NCBI GenBank assembly: GCA_044230315.1
Contig: JBGARJ010000014.1
Span: 68,700 to 132,699, forward strand
Direction: 5' to 3'
Length of the DNA: 64,000 bases
From: M3007 sp044230315
Lineage (GTDB): Bacteria; Bacteroidota; Bacteroidia; Chitinophagales; Saprospiraceae
The translations under genes were made by a program, and so were the position numbers. The notes beneath the pieces are model-generated. The model ran no database searches. It was given only the letters and a program-made list of their open reading frames with translations, and was not told where the DNA came from. The stretch's first letter is position 1. Every line of letters begins with the position of its first letter. This document shows, piece by piece, positions 25,683-37,082 of the stretch.

Positions 25683-27129
25683 GGCTGGCAAGGGTTTGCA
25701 GGCAACGGCCCTGGTGATCGTATAGTTCCACCTGCAAGGGCATTTTGCCCAGCGCATGGGTGGCGCAACTCAGGCAGGGGTCGTACGCGCGGATCGCCAC
25801 CTCTACCCGGTTAAGCATTTCTTCGGTTATTTCGGACTGCCGTTGCAGGGTTTCCCGGGCCACCCAGCGCACGGCGCGGTTCATGGCTTCGTTGTTGTGC
25901 GTCGTGGAAACGATCAGGTTGCAACGGGTGATTTTTCCGCGCTCATCCACCGTATAGTGGTGGGTCAGGGTGCCGCGGGGAGCCTCGATGATGCCGATGC
26001 CTTCGAGCCGCGGCCGGCCGTTGCGCTGCAGGTCGTCACTGAGCAATTCGGGATCGTGCAGGAGCTCGCGCATTATTTCCGCACAGTGCAGCATCTCGAT
26101 CAGGCGGGCCCAGTGCGTGTACATGGTGCGGTGGTTGACCCGTTCGCCGGTATAGGCAAAAAAGTCGCGCCGCGCCTGTTCGGCCAACGGCGTAGGGATA
26201 AAGTCGCACACATTGAGGCGGGCCAGCGGGCCCACGCGGTTCCACCCCGTTTCCCGGCCCAGGTGCTTCAGGTAAGGGAACTTCATGTACGACCAGCGTT
26301 CCACCGCTTCGGTGAAATATTTGGCGTAAGCGTCGGTAGGTACGTCCGAAAGGGTGCGGCCCCCGCCGGCGTCGATGGCGCGCAGCCGGCCGTCGTACAG
26401 GTCGAGCGCTCCGTCGGGGCGCACGAGGGCGAGGTGCCCGGAAGGATAGCGGGCAAAGGTGTCGAGCCAATCGCGGTGCCCGTCGTGGTAATTGCGGATA
26501 AAGTGCAGCATCTGCTCCGACCACTCGATCATGGTATCGATCGGAGGCACTTCGCCGCCCATGAGGAAATAATCGCGTTCGGCGGCAGTAAAGGTTTGAT
26601 ACATGCCGCCGGGCACGGCCGCCACGCCGTGGATACGCTTGCCCGATATGGCCCGGATGATTTCCTGGCCGAATTTGCGCATCAGTATGCCTTTCCGGGC
26701 GAGCTCTTTGTCCAGTGTTGCGACGCCTACCACATTGCGGTTGGCGGCGGGCGTGCCCGGGCCAAAGAGCAGGTCAGGCGATGCCAGGTAGAAAAAATGC
26801 AGCGCGTGCGACTGAAATACCTGGCCGTAGTGCAGCAACCGGCGCAACTTATCGGCCGCCGGCGCCAGGTTTTCCGGATCGACGCCCACCAACTGGTCGA
26901 TGGCCTTGGCTGCCGCCAGATGGTGGCTCACGGGGCAAATGCCGCACAGGCGCTGCACCAGCACCGGCACTTCCCAATAGGGCCGGCCCTGGATAAAGCG
27001 CTCGAAACCTCGGAATTCTACAATGTGAAAAAAGGCGTTCTCCACGTCGCCCTGATCATCCAGGTGGATCGTTACCCGGCCGTGGCCTTCCACGCGGGTA
27101 ACCGGTTCGATGACTATTTTCCGGGCCAT
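25675..27129 (-). CDS. hoxH: [NiFe] hydrogenase large subunit, NAD-coupled group 3d type
   Basis: A 484-residue catalytic subunit binding the NiFe(CN)2CO centre. The N-terminal ligand motif is RLCGICPVSHH (Cys62, Cys65). The C-terminal motif is DPCLSCATH (Cys452, Cys455, His458), followed by a 26-residue extension that the maturation protease should remove after His458. These motifs match HoxH of soluble NAD-reducing hydrogenases closely. It is separated by 3 bp from the upstream hoxUY fusion and overlaps hoxW, so the genes form one transcript. The complex is cytoplasmic and should interconvert H2 and NAD(H). Confidence 0.96.
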   Translation of the reverse strand: MARKIVIEPVTRVEGHGRVTIHLDDQGDVENAFFHIVEFRGFERFIQGRPYWEVPVLVQRLCGICPVSHHLAAAKAIDQLVGVDPENLAPAADKLRRLLHYGQVFQSHALHFFYLASPDLLFGPGTPAANRNVVGVATLDKELARKGILMRKFGQEIIRAISGKRIHGVAAVPGGMYQTFTAAERDYFLMGGEVPPIDTMIEWSEQMLHFIRNYHDGHRDWLDTFARYPSGHLALVRPDGALDLYDGRLRAIDAGGGRTLSDVPTDAYAKYFTEAVERWSYMKFPYLKHLGRETGWNRVGPLARLNVCDFIPTPLAEQARRDFFAYTGERVNHRTMYTHWARLIEMLHCAEIMRELLHDPELLSDDLQRNGRPRLEGIGIIEAPRGTLTHHYTVDERGKITRCNLIVSTTHNNEAMNRAVRWVARETLQRQSEITEEMLNRVEVAIRAYDPCLSCATHALGKMPLQVELYDHQGRCLQTLASHA

Positions 27130-27132
27130 TTG

Positions 27133-28401
27133 TCAGTCGTATTTGAATTCAGCGTATAAAATGGAGTGCTGTTCGCCCCATAGCAGGTTTTTCACCACTT
27201 TCCAGATGTGGTTGGCCGAGGGCGGGCAACCGGGGATGAAATAATCGATCCGCACGATTTCCTGACAGCCGTACACCTGGTCGAGTATTTTGGGCAGGTC
27301 TTCATGATACGGCACTACGCCCGCATGTTCGCCTACGGTGGCCGGCTGGAGGTAAGCCGTTTCCAGGCATTCGCCCAGTGGGATCGTATTGCGCATAGCG
27401 GGCAAGCCGCCCCAGATCGCGCATTCGCCCACGGCAACGAGGATGTCGCAGTTGCGGCGAAAAGCGCGCAGCGTTTCCACATTTTCCGAATTACAGCACC
27501 CTCCCTCGATCAGACCCAGGTGGCAGCGTTTGGTGAACGTTTTGATGTCGGTAAGCGGCGATTTGTTGAACTCCACCCACTCCACCAGGTCGAGCAAGCC
27601 GGTGTCGATGTCGAGCATCGACATGTGGCAACCGAAACACCCCGCCAGCGATACCGTGGCGACCACTTTTTTTTCGCGGGGGGAGGCAGGCGCAGCCGGT
27701 TTTTTTTCTACGACTGGTTGCTGTATCGAGTGCATATCAAAGGGACGTTCGCCGAAGGGCCGGCTGAGGTTTTTGCCCCGAACGATGATCGCCCCGGTGG
27801 GGCAAATGTGCATGGCATTCAGGGCTTGCGTGTCGCTGAGTTTGGCTTCCTGTTCATAGTCGATCCCGACTACTGTTTCGTTGCCGCGGTTGAGGTAGGT
27901 AAACACCCGCTGGCCGTCGTCGGTAAAAATTTCCTCCACGCAGCGCCGGCATTTGATACAGCGGTTGTGTTCCATGACCACCCGGGTAGGGGTGAAGTCG
28001 ATGATCCGGTCTTTGAACAAGTGCGGAAACCGGGTATTGGCCAGGCCCAGTTCGTAGCCCATGTGCTGCAGGTCGCATGTGCCGCTTTTTTCACAGGCGG
28101 GGCAGAAGTGGTTGCCTTCGGCAAACATCATTTCCAGAATCACTTTCCGCAGGTCGTTCAGGTCGGGCGTATCCACCGTTACCTGAAGGCCTTCCCGCAC
28201 CTTTTCGGTGCAGGCCACGCCGGGTTTCCCATCGATGCGGCAGGTGCAGACGCGGCAGGTGCCCAGGGGTTGTTCGAGGTGCGGGTAATAGCACAGCGAC
28301 GGGATAAAAATACCGTTTTCGCGGGCTACTTCCACGAGGTTGCGGCCGGCTTCCGCCCGGATGCTCCGGCCATCGATCGAAAAGGTTACGGGATCAGCCA
28401 T
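27133..28401 (-). CDS. hoxUY: Fused diaphorase Fe-S subunit and hydrogenase small subunit (HoxU-HoxY fusion)
   Basis: A 422-residue single open frame joining two normally separate subunits. Residues ~1-225 are HoxU: [2Fe-2S] ligands Cys37, Cys49, Cys52, Cys64; the NuoG-like HFCPACEKSGTC motif; and RCIKCRRC with HICPTGAI. A Pro/Ala/Lys-rich linker (~226-250, around VEKKPAAPASPREKK) leads into HoxY, with the proximal-cluster motifs LAGCFGCHMS, VGECAIWGG and FIPGCPPSAN. Start set at the ATG at 28401, giving an 8-bp overlap with hoxF; an ATG 24 bp upstream is possible. Electrons would pass from FMN in HoxF through this protein to HoxH. No stop or frame change separates the halves. Confidence 0.94.
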   Translation of the reverse strand: MADPVTFSIDGRSIRAEAGRNLVEVARENGIFIPSLCYYPHLEQPLGTCRVCTCRIDGKPGVACTEKVREGLQVTVDTPDLNDLRKVILEMMFAEGNHFCPACEKSGTCDLQHMGYELGLANTRFPHLFKDRIIDFTPTRVVMEHNRCIKCRRCVEEIFTDDGQRVFTYLNRGNETVVGIDYEQEAKLSDTQALNAMHICPTGAIIVRGKNLSRPFGERPFDMHSIQQPVVEKKPAAPASPREKKVVATVSLAGCFGCHMSMLDIDTGLLDLVEWVEFNKSPLTDIKTFTKRCHLGLIEGGCCNSENVETLRAFRRNCDILVAVGECAIWGGLPAMRNTIPLGECLETAYLQPATVGEHAGVVPYHEDLPKILDQVYGCQEIVRIDYFIPGCPPSANHIWKVVKNLLWGEQHSILYAEFKYD

Positions 28402-30145
28402 GATGCGTGGCGTTGTACTGTTCATAATCGGCTTCGGCTCGCGTCAGGTCGAAAGCGCGGTTCAGGTCGTCGGCGGTATGACTCAGACGCGGGGCAAAAT
28501 CGGCGTGGAATTTTTCCATGGCCATGATCAGCGTGTTGGACGCCGTTTTGCCCAAGCCGCAGCGGCTGGCGGCTTTCATGATGGCGCCCCAGTCGCGGAC
28601 AGCCTGCAGGTCGGATTCCCGGGCCAACCCGCGATCCAGTTTTTCCAGTTGCCGCTGGATGATGAAATTGCCGGCCCGGCAAGGCGTACATACGCCGCAG
28701 GATTCGTGTTTGAAAAAGGCTGAAAAATTCAGCAAAATGCGGAGCAAGTCGCGTTGGCGGTTAAAGATCATGAAGGAGCCGCCACAGCGGATATCCTTGC
28801 GCTGCAGCAGGTCGAGCATGGATATCCGCCGGTCTTTTTCCGCCATGGAAATACACTCGCCGGAAGGGCCGCTCACCTGGATGAAATAGGGATCGTCGGC
28901 TCCGCAATGCCCGAGCAATTCGGCTACAGGCATGCCCCATTCGATTTCGTACAAACCGGGTTGGGCGCAATCGCCCGACACACTGATGAGTTTGGTGCCC
29001 GGGGAGCCGGGAAGCCCGCGCTGGCAATACGCCGCAGCGCCGAGGTCGAGGATATGGGCGGCTGCCGCAAACGTCTCCACGTTGTTGACGAGTGTGGGCT
29101 GCTGCAGGTACCCTTTTTCCACCGGGAAAAACCACTTGGTACGCGGTTCGCCTCGCTTGCCTTCCATCGATTCCAGCAGGGCTGTCTCTTCCCCGCATAC
29201 ATAAGCGCCGGCGCCGAGTTGAATGCGAATGTCAAAATCGAAGCCGCGGATACCGCCGGCGTCTTTGCCCAGCAGCCCGGTTTTCCGCAGCCCGGCGATG
29301 GCCGCTTCGACGCGCGGCAACAACCACGTATACTCTCCCCGGAGGTAAATGATCCCTTCGGCGGCGCCGATGGTAAGCCCTGCGATCAGCATGCCTTCGA
29401 GCACCGTTTCGGGGCATACCTGCAGCAAGACACGGTCTTTGAACGTGCCCGGCTCGCCTTCGTCGGCATTGCAAACGACATATTTCGGCACAGCCGCCTG
29501 CTCGCGGCAGGCATTCCATTTCAGCCAGGTCGGGAAAAACGCGCCGCCACGGCCGCTCAGTTCGGCGGTTTTCAAGGCTGCGATCGTGTCCGCGGGGCCG
29601 AGGGCTTGGGCCTGTTGCAGCGCGTTGCCCGGGATGTATGTTTCCCGGAAAAAAACACTCCGGCCATCGGGCGGCCGGTAGCGGATATTGGGCGCTACGG
29701 TGTCGCTCAGATCGGCCGGGGCCTCGCCTTGTTTAATGCGTTCGATGAGCCGGTGCACCTTTTCGGGTGTCAGCCGGGTAAACGGCTGAAAATCGATCAG
29801 CGCCGCGGGTTGCTGGTCGCTCAGGCCGATACAAGGCGTGGTAAACAAACCGAATCGTCCGGAAGGGTCGACGCCGCCGGTTTTTGCGCCCGTCGCCGTT
29901 TCAAAAGCCGTTTGGATGGCGTCCAAACCATTGAATTCGGCGATAATGCTGTTGTCGAGGTAAATTTGGATGGCGCCGGCGGGCTGGCGGTGAAAGAAAT
30001 GGTAAAAAGAAGCCACCCCCTCCACTTCGATCGCCGAAACACCCAGCCATGCTGCGCAGGCCTGGATGTCTTCGTCGCGAATGTACCCGCTCCGGCGCTG
30101 AAACGCCCAAAGTCGGTTGAGTAAACCGGTTCGTTCAGGATTCAT
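28394..30145 (-). CDS. hoxF: NAD-reducing hydrogenase diaphorase subunit, FMN/NAD-binding
   Basis: A ~583-residue flavin subunit. The N-terminal ~150 residues are a NuoE-like domain with only remnants of the cluster site (TPCIGLSDQ), as in known soluble hydrogenase HoxF proteins. A NuoF-like part follows, with the NAD/FMN loops GRGGAFFPTWLKW and NADEGEPGTFKDR, then GAGAYVCGEETAL. The [4Fe-4S] motif is ESCGVCTPCRAG plus a later Cys (SRCGLGKT). The frame extends to 30202; MNPERTG at 30145 is the best start and MIF at 30154 is the alternative. It is the first hox gene, 78 bp downstream of ppdK. Confidence 0.94.
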   Translation of the reverse strand: MNPERTGLLNRLWAFQRRSGYIRDEDIQACAAWLGVSAIEVEGVASFYHFFHRQPAGAIQIYLDNSIIAEFNGLDAIQTAFETATGAKTGGVDPSGRFGLFTTPCIGLSDQQPAALIDFQPFTRLTPEKVHRLIERIKQGEAPADLSDTVAPNIRYRPPDGRSVFFRETYIPGNALQQAQALGPADTIAALKTAELSGRGGAFFPTWLKWNACREQAAVPKYVVCNADEGEPGTFKDRVLLQVCPETVLEGMLIAGLTIGAAEGIIYLRGEYTWLLPRVEAAIAGLRKTGLLGKDAGGIRGFDFDIRIQLGAGAYVCGEETALLESMEGKRGEPRTKWFFPVEKGYLQQPTLVNNVETFAAAAHILDLGAAAYCQRGLPGSPGTKLISVSGDCAQPGLYEIEWGMPVAELLGHCGADDPYFIQVSGPSGECISMAEKDRRISMLDLLQRKDIRCGGSFMIFNRQRDLLRILLNFSAFFKHESCGVCTPCRAGNFIIQRQLEKLDRGLARESDLQAVRDWGAIMKAASRCGLGKTASNTLIMAMEKFHADFAPRLSHTADDLNRAFDLTRAEADYEQYNATHHG

Positions 30146-30223
30146 GAAGATCATAATAGATACTGCTAAAACGGGCAGGATTAACCGGTTTGGCCCGGCC
30201 AATCCCGCCCATTTGATTGCTGG

Positions 30224-32962
<2,739 letters not shown>

Positions 32963-33122
32963 AACCGCAATATTTTGAATGAACTGCTAAAAAACGGACG
33001 CAACCTACGGGTAGAAATTAGCCCGTTTGGTAGGGAAAATCATCCTTTTAGCTGAATATTATCACCCTCCGACCACGCCAGGCGGCGTTTGGCAGTGTAG
33101 CGGCAGCGCGGTACCTTGTGCA

Positions 33123-33989
33123 ATGGTCTATCCGTTTGCCAAGGTTGAACAAGTACCGCTCCGCAGGCTTCGAAAACGGCTCGGGCAGATCCGGAAGTTT
33201 GCCAAAACGCCCGCCCGGCTGAGCACAAGCCACGGTGATTTGCACCGGTTCCGGGTAGCGCTGAAAACCTGGCGCGCACAATTGCGTTTGTTGCGGGCCA
33301 TCGACCCGACTTTTCCGTATCAGGAAGTGTACCGGCCGTTCAAGCAGATTTTTGCCCAGGCGGGCGCTATCCGGTTCTGGCAATTACAAGGGCAGGTGTT
33401 GGCCGACACGCCTCAGGTGCCCGAAGCCTTCGGCCCGGCCTACCGGGCCTTTGTGCAGCACCGCGTCACCGTCGCCGCGCGCCGCTTGCGCAAAGCCGTT
33501 GCCGCAAGCGACCTGCCCCGTTGGCGCGACTTGAAAGCGGAGTTGCAAAGCGCTGCCCGGTACGGCACGCCGGAGGCAATACAAGGGTATTTTGAAACGC
33601 TGCGCCTGCATATCCGGGCCCAATGTACCGGCCTTGGCCGCCGGCACCGGGAGGCGCTGCACGAGATCCGCAAGGGGTTGAAAGAATATGCCAACAACCG
33701 GCAGTTTGCAACCCGGGCCTGGGGCTTCGACCCCGGCCCGGCGCTGGCTTCCGGTCCGGATCATACGGCGTTGGACGATTTGCTCGGGCAATGGCACGAC
33801 CTGGACGCCGCCTGCGTACAACTGGCCCGGGACCTGCAGCGGCAAACCTGGGAACCCGCCGCCCGCAAGCATGGGCAGGAGCTGCTTCGGGTTTGGAAAA
33901 AAGCCGAGCGCATGTTGTGGGACCAGGTGCTGGCCGAACTGCCCTCCGCGCCGATGGGATCAACCCAACAAAGCGGCCAGCTTGCCTAA
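33123..33989 (+). CDS. CHAD-domain protein
   Basis: A ~288-residue protein. The frame opens at 33027, but the ATG at 33123 (MVYPFAKVEQ) starts just before the domain. It is a helical, Arg/His-rich CHAD domain: HRFRVALKTWRAQLRLLR in the first half and ALHEIRKGLKEYANN in the second, both with the conserved basic His-x3-(R/K)-(K/R) pattern that binds polyphosphate or other anionic polymers. No CYTH domain or polyphosphate kinase accompanies it. The 3' end overlaps the convergent lipoprotein gene by 30 bp. Confidence 0.8.
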   Translation: MVYPFAKVEQVPLRRLRKRLGQIRKFAKTPARLSTSHGDLHRFRVALKTWRAQLRLLRAIDPTFPYQEVYRPFKQIFAQAGAIRFWQLQGQVLADTPQVPEAFGPAYRAFVQHRVTVAARRLRKAVAASDLPRWRDLKAELQSAARYGTPEAIQGYFETLRLHIRAQCTGLGRRHREALHEIRKGLKEYANNRQFATRAWGFDPGPALASGPDHTALDDLLGQWHDLDAACVQLARDLQRQTWEPAARKHGQELLRVWKKAERMLWDQVLAELPSAPMGSTQQSGQLA

Positions 33990-34439
33990 TTTGCCAAAGG
34001 CCCGGGCGAAGAACCCGATAAACTTGGCCGCCGCCTTCACCTGGTTGTATTTTTTCTTGAACTTCGGATAAAGGTCGGCAAACTGCTTGGCATACGGTTT
34101 CCGGGCCATGTTGGCGGTGAAAATCCCCTGGTCGATCAGGCTCATTTTGCTGAACTCGCCATTGACCTGCCCGGCGATGGATTCCAGCGCGGCGTTGTTC
34201 TGGTCGTAGTATTTGGCCACCAGTTTGCCGCCTTTTACGGGGTTGATCGGTTTGAGCGCCGTTTCCATGACCCGGATACTGGAGGCCAGCAGCGAATCCA
34301 GCTTTTGCTCGGCCTTCAGGTTCGATTTGGACACCCGGGCGAGCATGCCGTGTTCGGTGGAGAGAAATTGCGTGTAGTTGAAACAGGCCGTGGCCAGGAG
34401 CAGCAACGACAGGGGGAGAAAGCGTCGGACCAATTGCAT
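33960..34439 (-). CDS. Putative lipoprotein of unknown function
   Basis: About 159 residues from the ATG at 34439 (an ATG at 34460 would add seven). A lipoprotein signal is followed by lipobox LLLATAC. The mature part is helical and basic (KSNLKAEQKLDSLLASSIRV ... YPKFKKKYNQVKAAAKF), ending in a Gly/Leu-rich segment. No recognisable domain. Its 3' end overlaps the CHAD gene, which faces it. Confidence 0.6.
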   Translation of the reverse strand: MQLVRRFLPLSLLLLATACFNYTQFLSTEHGMLARVSKSNLKAEQKLDSLLASSIRVMETALKPINPVKGGKLVAKYYDQNNAALESIAGQVNGEFSKMSLIDQGIFTANMARKPYAKQFADLYPKFKKKYNQVKAAAKFIGFFARAFGKLGKLAALLG

Positions 34440-34830
34440 GAGTGGGAATTTTCGGGGCAAAACGCCCCCGTAACGGCAATTATTTTGTGTAGTTGGGGAT
34501 TCGTGCCGGAGCCGGGGGTGTTGATTTTAGGATATGGCGGTTTTGCTGCTGTCCAAAATCTTTAGCCTTTAGGAACGGCTACCCCGTGGGCATAGTTTGC
34601 CAATAGATCAGGCGGTTGACCAATTCCGTAAAACCCGTTGTCGTGCATTTTCAAACGGCAGCCTGGAGGGAAGGCGCATATTCCGGGCAACGTCCGAAAG
34701 ATAGTCGGCCGAAGTTTGAAGACTTCAGCCAGCAAGGGACAGAATAAATTAAAAACATTCCGAAGTGCGCCGGACAGATGAACTAAATACCGCGGGCCGA
34801 AGGGGTGCAATGTTCGGAGCACTACTCTGC
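34440..34830. other. Intergenic stretch with no convincing gene
   Basis: About 390 bp between the lipoprotein and the AT-rich pseudogene. An 86-codon open frame on the minus strand (34562-34822) lacks a start context, a recognisable domain or neighbours that would support it. It is probably non-coding or a degraded repeat. Confidence 0.5.
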
Positions 34831-35275
34831 TTATTTTGATTTAGAATCCTCAACTGCTTGAATTAAAAAAGGTAGAACCCTATAAATTGCATAATACTTT
34901 GACTGATCTAAAAATATGAGAATTTTTTGGCCTTCATTCTTAAGATTTTGCTTTACTAAAGGCACGTTGCTCTTTGCGCATTTCATGTATTTTTCATCTG
35001 CAATAAAATTTCTGGAAATGGCATCAAACCAAGCGTTATATACTGATGGATCAAGTTTTTCAATAGCGTCCGAAAACGAGACGGCATTTGACGAATTCGA
35101 GTAAATACCCGATCCTAAAAAAATTTTTTGCTCAATTCGTCAATCGTTTTGCCTTGGCTGTTTTCACATTCACACAGTTTTTGAATAGCCGAAATTGTAG
35201 AATCAGCCTTATTTTCAGTGCAACCGAAATTTAGAGCAAACCGATCAATGTGACTAAAAGGAATCGAAATTTCAT
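34831..35275 (-). pseudogene. Broken small lipoprotein gene (two frameshifts)
   Basis: Reading down the minus strand from an ATG at 35275, the frame gives a lipoprotein signal (MKFRFLLVTLIGLL) and hits a stop. One base shift restores NFGCTENKADSTISAIQKL to DELSKKFF. A second shift, in an A/T homopolymer (AAAAAAATTTTTT near 35118-35130), restores SGIYSNSSNAVSFSDAIEKL onward to a stop at 34831-34833. Joined together this is a ~145-residue lipoprotein with a lipobox-like ..NFGC. It is either a decayed gene or assembly error in homopolymers. The base composition is much more AT-rich than its neighbours. Confidence 0.65.
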
Positions 35276-35350
35276 AAAAGGAACATTAGATAATAAATCA
35301 TCAAGTTTTATCAGCAAAACCGAAATAATAAAAAAATTCTCTTTCTCCAA

Positions 35351-35730
35351 TTATTGAAACTGTGAGTACTGGGAACTTGCTTTAATAAAATTCATAGCAC
35401 CATCTAAAGTTCCTTCTATATTTTCGCAAATGGTATTTTTTCTGGAGCATTTCCGGTGTAAAAATATAAATACACATTCTGATTACTCTTAGATTGAAAA
35501 TGATTCGTTTTGGCATAAAACAAAATATTTCGGGCACTAACTGAATCTACCTTAAAGTCGGTATCTATATTAATTGTTTTAATTATATTGTTATTTTGAT
35601 ACCCTATCCAAGTAGAAACGATCTTAGGATTGCCAGCGGGAGGAGTGGCCACCTGCTCAATAGTATTGTGAGTTTCATTCGAGCCGCACGATGCAAGCAA
35701 GACAAGAGAAAAAAAAAAAAGCCTATTCAT
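35351..35730 (-). pseudogene. Second small lipoprotein gene with a probable 3' frameshift
   Basis: The ATG at 35730 starts MNRLFFFSLVLLASC, a clean lipoprotein signal, followed by ~85 residues (ETHNTIEQVATPP ... IVSTWIGYQNNNIIKTINI ... VYLYFYTGNAPEK). The frame then ends at 35416. A single shift in the A6 run just before (near 35435) instead reads NTICENIEGTLDGAMNFIKA and continues to a stop at 35351. It is AT-rich like the neighbouring broken lipoprotein. Function unknown. If the truncated frame is real, the product is 104 residues. Confidence 0.6.
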
Positions 35731-35897
35731 GGTTTTAGTTTTGGTAAGGGAATTAATTTGTTTCAACAAATGTAATTTCTAAAGCAAGAAACAAACTATA
35801 AAAAATGCACCAGCCCTTTAGTCGGGGGCACAAACACCTCCACCAAGCCTTGAGTTTAAAATACACAATTTAGCATATCCCTGCCCAAGCGAAAAAC

Positions 35898-35940
35898 AAA
35901 AAAGGCTAACAATCTGACAAACAGAAAGTTAACCTTTTTT
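35898..35940 (-). terminator. Terminator of tRNA-Asp
   Basis: On the minus strand, just after the tRNA, AAAAAAGGTTAAC pairs with GTTAGCCTTTTTT across a 17-nt loop with one mismatch and ends in a T-run. Confidence 0.65.
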
Positions 35941-35944
35941 TATG

Positions 35945-36018
35945 CGGTCCGGACGGGACTCGAACCCGCGACCTCCGCCGTGACAGGGCGGCATTCTAAC
36001 CGACTGAACTACCGAACC
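35945..36018 (-). tRNA. tRNA-Asp (anticodon GUC)
   Basis: A 74-nt cloverleaf on the minus strand. Acceptor arm GGTTCGG pairs with CCGGACC, with G as discriminator base (36018 to 35945). D arm is GTTC...GAAT, anticodon loop CTGTCAC (anticodon GTC) on a GCCGC/GCGG(C) stem, and T arm GCGGG-TTCGAGT-CCCGT. The 3' CCA is not encoded. The AT-rich lipoprotein island lies immediately beyond its 3' end. Confidence 0.95.
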
Positions 36019-36112
36019 GTGCTTTTTTCTAAAAGCGGCGGCAAAGATAAGCGAATGCTTTTTGTTTGCGCAAGCCGAATGGGAAAATTATTTTACCCCG
36101 AACCCCGGAGTT

Positions 36113-36871
36113 TTATTTATCGAGATGCAGGTGCGACAATACCAGCCGGAACCCGAAAGCCGGTAGTTGGCGGTTGGGGACGCTGCCCCGGTAGGAGGTT
36201 CTGCAGCGGCGGCAGTCGGTGTAATAATTCCCGCCGCGGCCCACCCGCAAAACCGACCCTTCCGGGCCCCGGGGGTTAAACGCCGTTCCCTCGTCGGCGC
36301 AAGCCTGGTAATAGCCTTCGTCAAACCAGTCGATACAGCGTTCGCTCACGTTGCCGCTCATATCGTATATGCCCAGCGCGTTGGGCGCCTTAAGCCCCAC
36401 CGGCTTCGTTTCGTTTCCGCTGTTGGCTTCATACCAGCCTACTGCGTCGAGGTTGTCGCTTCCGGCGAATAAAAAAGGGCTTTGGTGCGGACCGCCCCGG
36501 GCGGCGTATTCCCATTCGGCTTCGGTGGGCAAGCGGTAAACGAGGCCAGCCGGGCGCCGGACGGCGGTGCAGCGGTTCAGTTCGGGCAGAAAATCTTTGA
36601 CAATATCGGCCCAGGCGAGGTTCTCGACCGGCCGCTCGTCGCCGGCAAATTCGGATGGGTTGTTGCCGGGGCCCAAAATGGCTTTCCACAGCGCCTGGGT
36701 GACCAGGTAAATGCCGAGGTAAAAAGTGTCTACCCGAACCGGGTGCGCCGGTTTTTCCCAGGTAAACGGCTCGGGGTTGAATGCACCCATGGTAAAAATG
36801 CCGCCTTCTACCCGGATTAAATCAAACGAAAATCCATTGGCCAGGATTTCGGTATAAATCGTTTCGAGCAT
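36113..36871 (-). CDS. Formylglycine-generating-enzyme (SUMF1)-like protein
   Basis: About 252 residues from the ATG at 36871 (MLETIYTEILANG); longer starts would run into accA on the other strand. It carries the SUMF1/FGE fold landmarks: FDLIRVEGGIFTMGA, HPVRVDTFYLGIYLVTQALW, YRLPTEAEWEYAARGG, GIYDMSGNVSERCIDW, RVGRGGNYY and FGFRLVLS. True FGEs oxidise a sulfatase cysteine to formylglycine, but many bacterial homologues are of unknown or ergothioneine-like function. No sulfatase is adjacent, so it is annotated only to family level. Confidence 0.85.
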   Translation of the reverse strand: MLETIYTEILANGFSFDLIRVEGGIFTMGAFNPEPFTWEKPAHPVRVDTFYLGIYLVTQALWKAILGPGNNPSEFAGDERPVENLAWADIVKDFLPELNRCTAVRRPAGLVYRLPTEAEWEYAARGGPHQSPFLFAGSDNLDAVGWYEANSGNETKPVGLKAPNALGIYDMSGNVSERCIDWFDEGYYQACADEGTAFNPRGPEGSVLRVGRGGNYYTDCRRCRTSYRGSVPNRQLPAFGFRLVLSHLHLDK

Positions 36872-36975
36872 AACTGGGCCATTTTTTATCCCGCCTGATT
36901 CGCATGATTCAGGTCTGTAAGCCAGCGCAAAATAAGCCAATATATTGCATGTTTCTTTTTCCCTTCGCCAGTCCG

Positions 36976-36983
36976 TACCTTTG
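36976..36983 (+). promoter_or_regulatory. Putative -7 element for accA
   Basis: TACCTTTG fits TAnnTTTG and lies ~100 bp upstream of the accA ATG. No clear -33 element at the usual distance. Confidence 0.35.
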
Positions 36984-37082
36984 TCCCCCACCCCGAAAAC
37001 CGTCGTGTACGGACGGCAACCAATCCGCTTCCCTCCGAAACGAAAACGAAGCCAACTTGTCAAACCACCACTACATTGGACC

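Noticed and set aside
28394..28900. Degenerate NuoE-like cluster site in HoxF as an anomaly
   Set aside because: From memory, known soluble hydrogenase HoxF proteins share the TPCIGLSDQ form, so this is a family trait rather than a local defect.
34562..34822. Possible 86-residue gene on the minus strand
   Set aside because: No signal, domain, start context or operon support; probably non-coding.
36945..37082. Longer N-terminus for accA starting at 36945
   Set aside because: The extra residues have no similarity to the AccA N-terminus, and the putative promoter lies inside that stretch.
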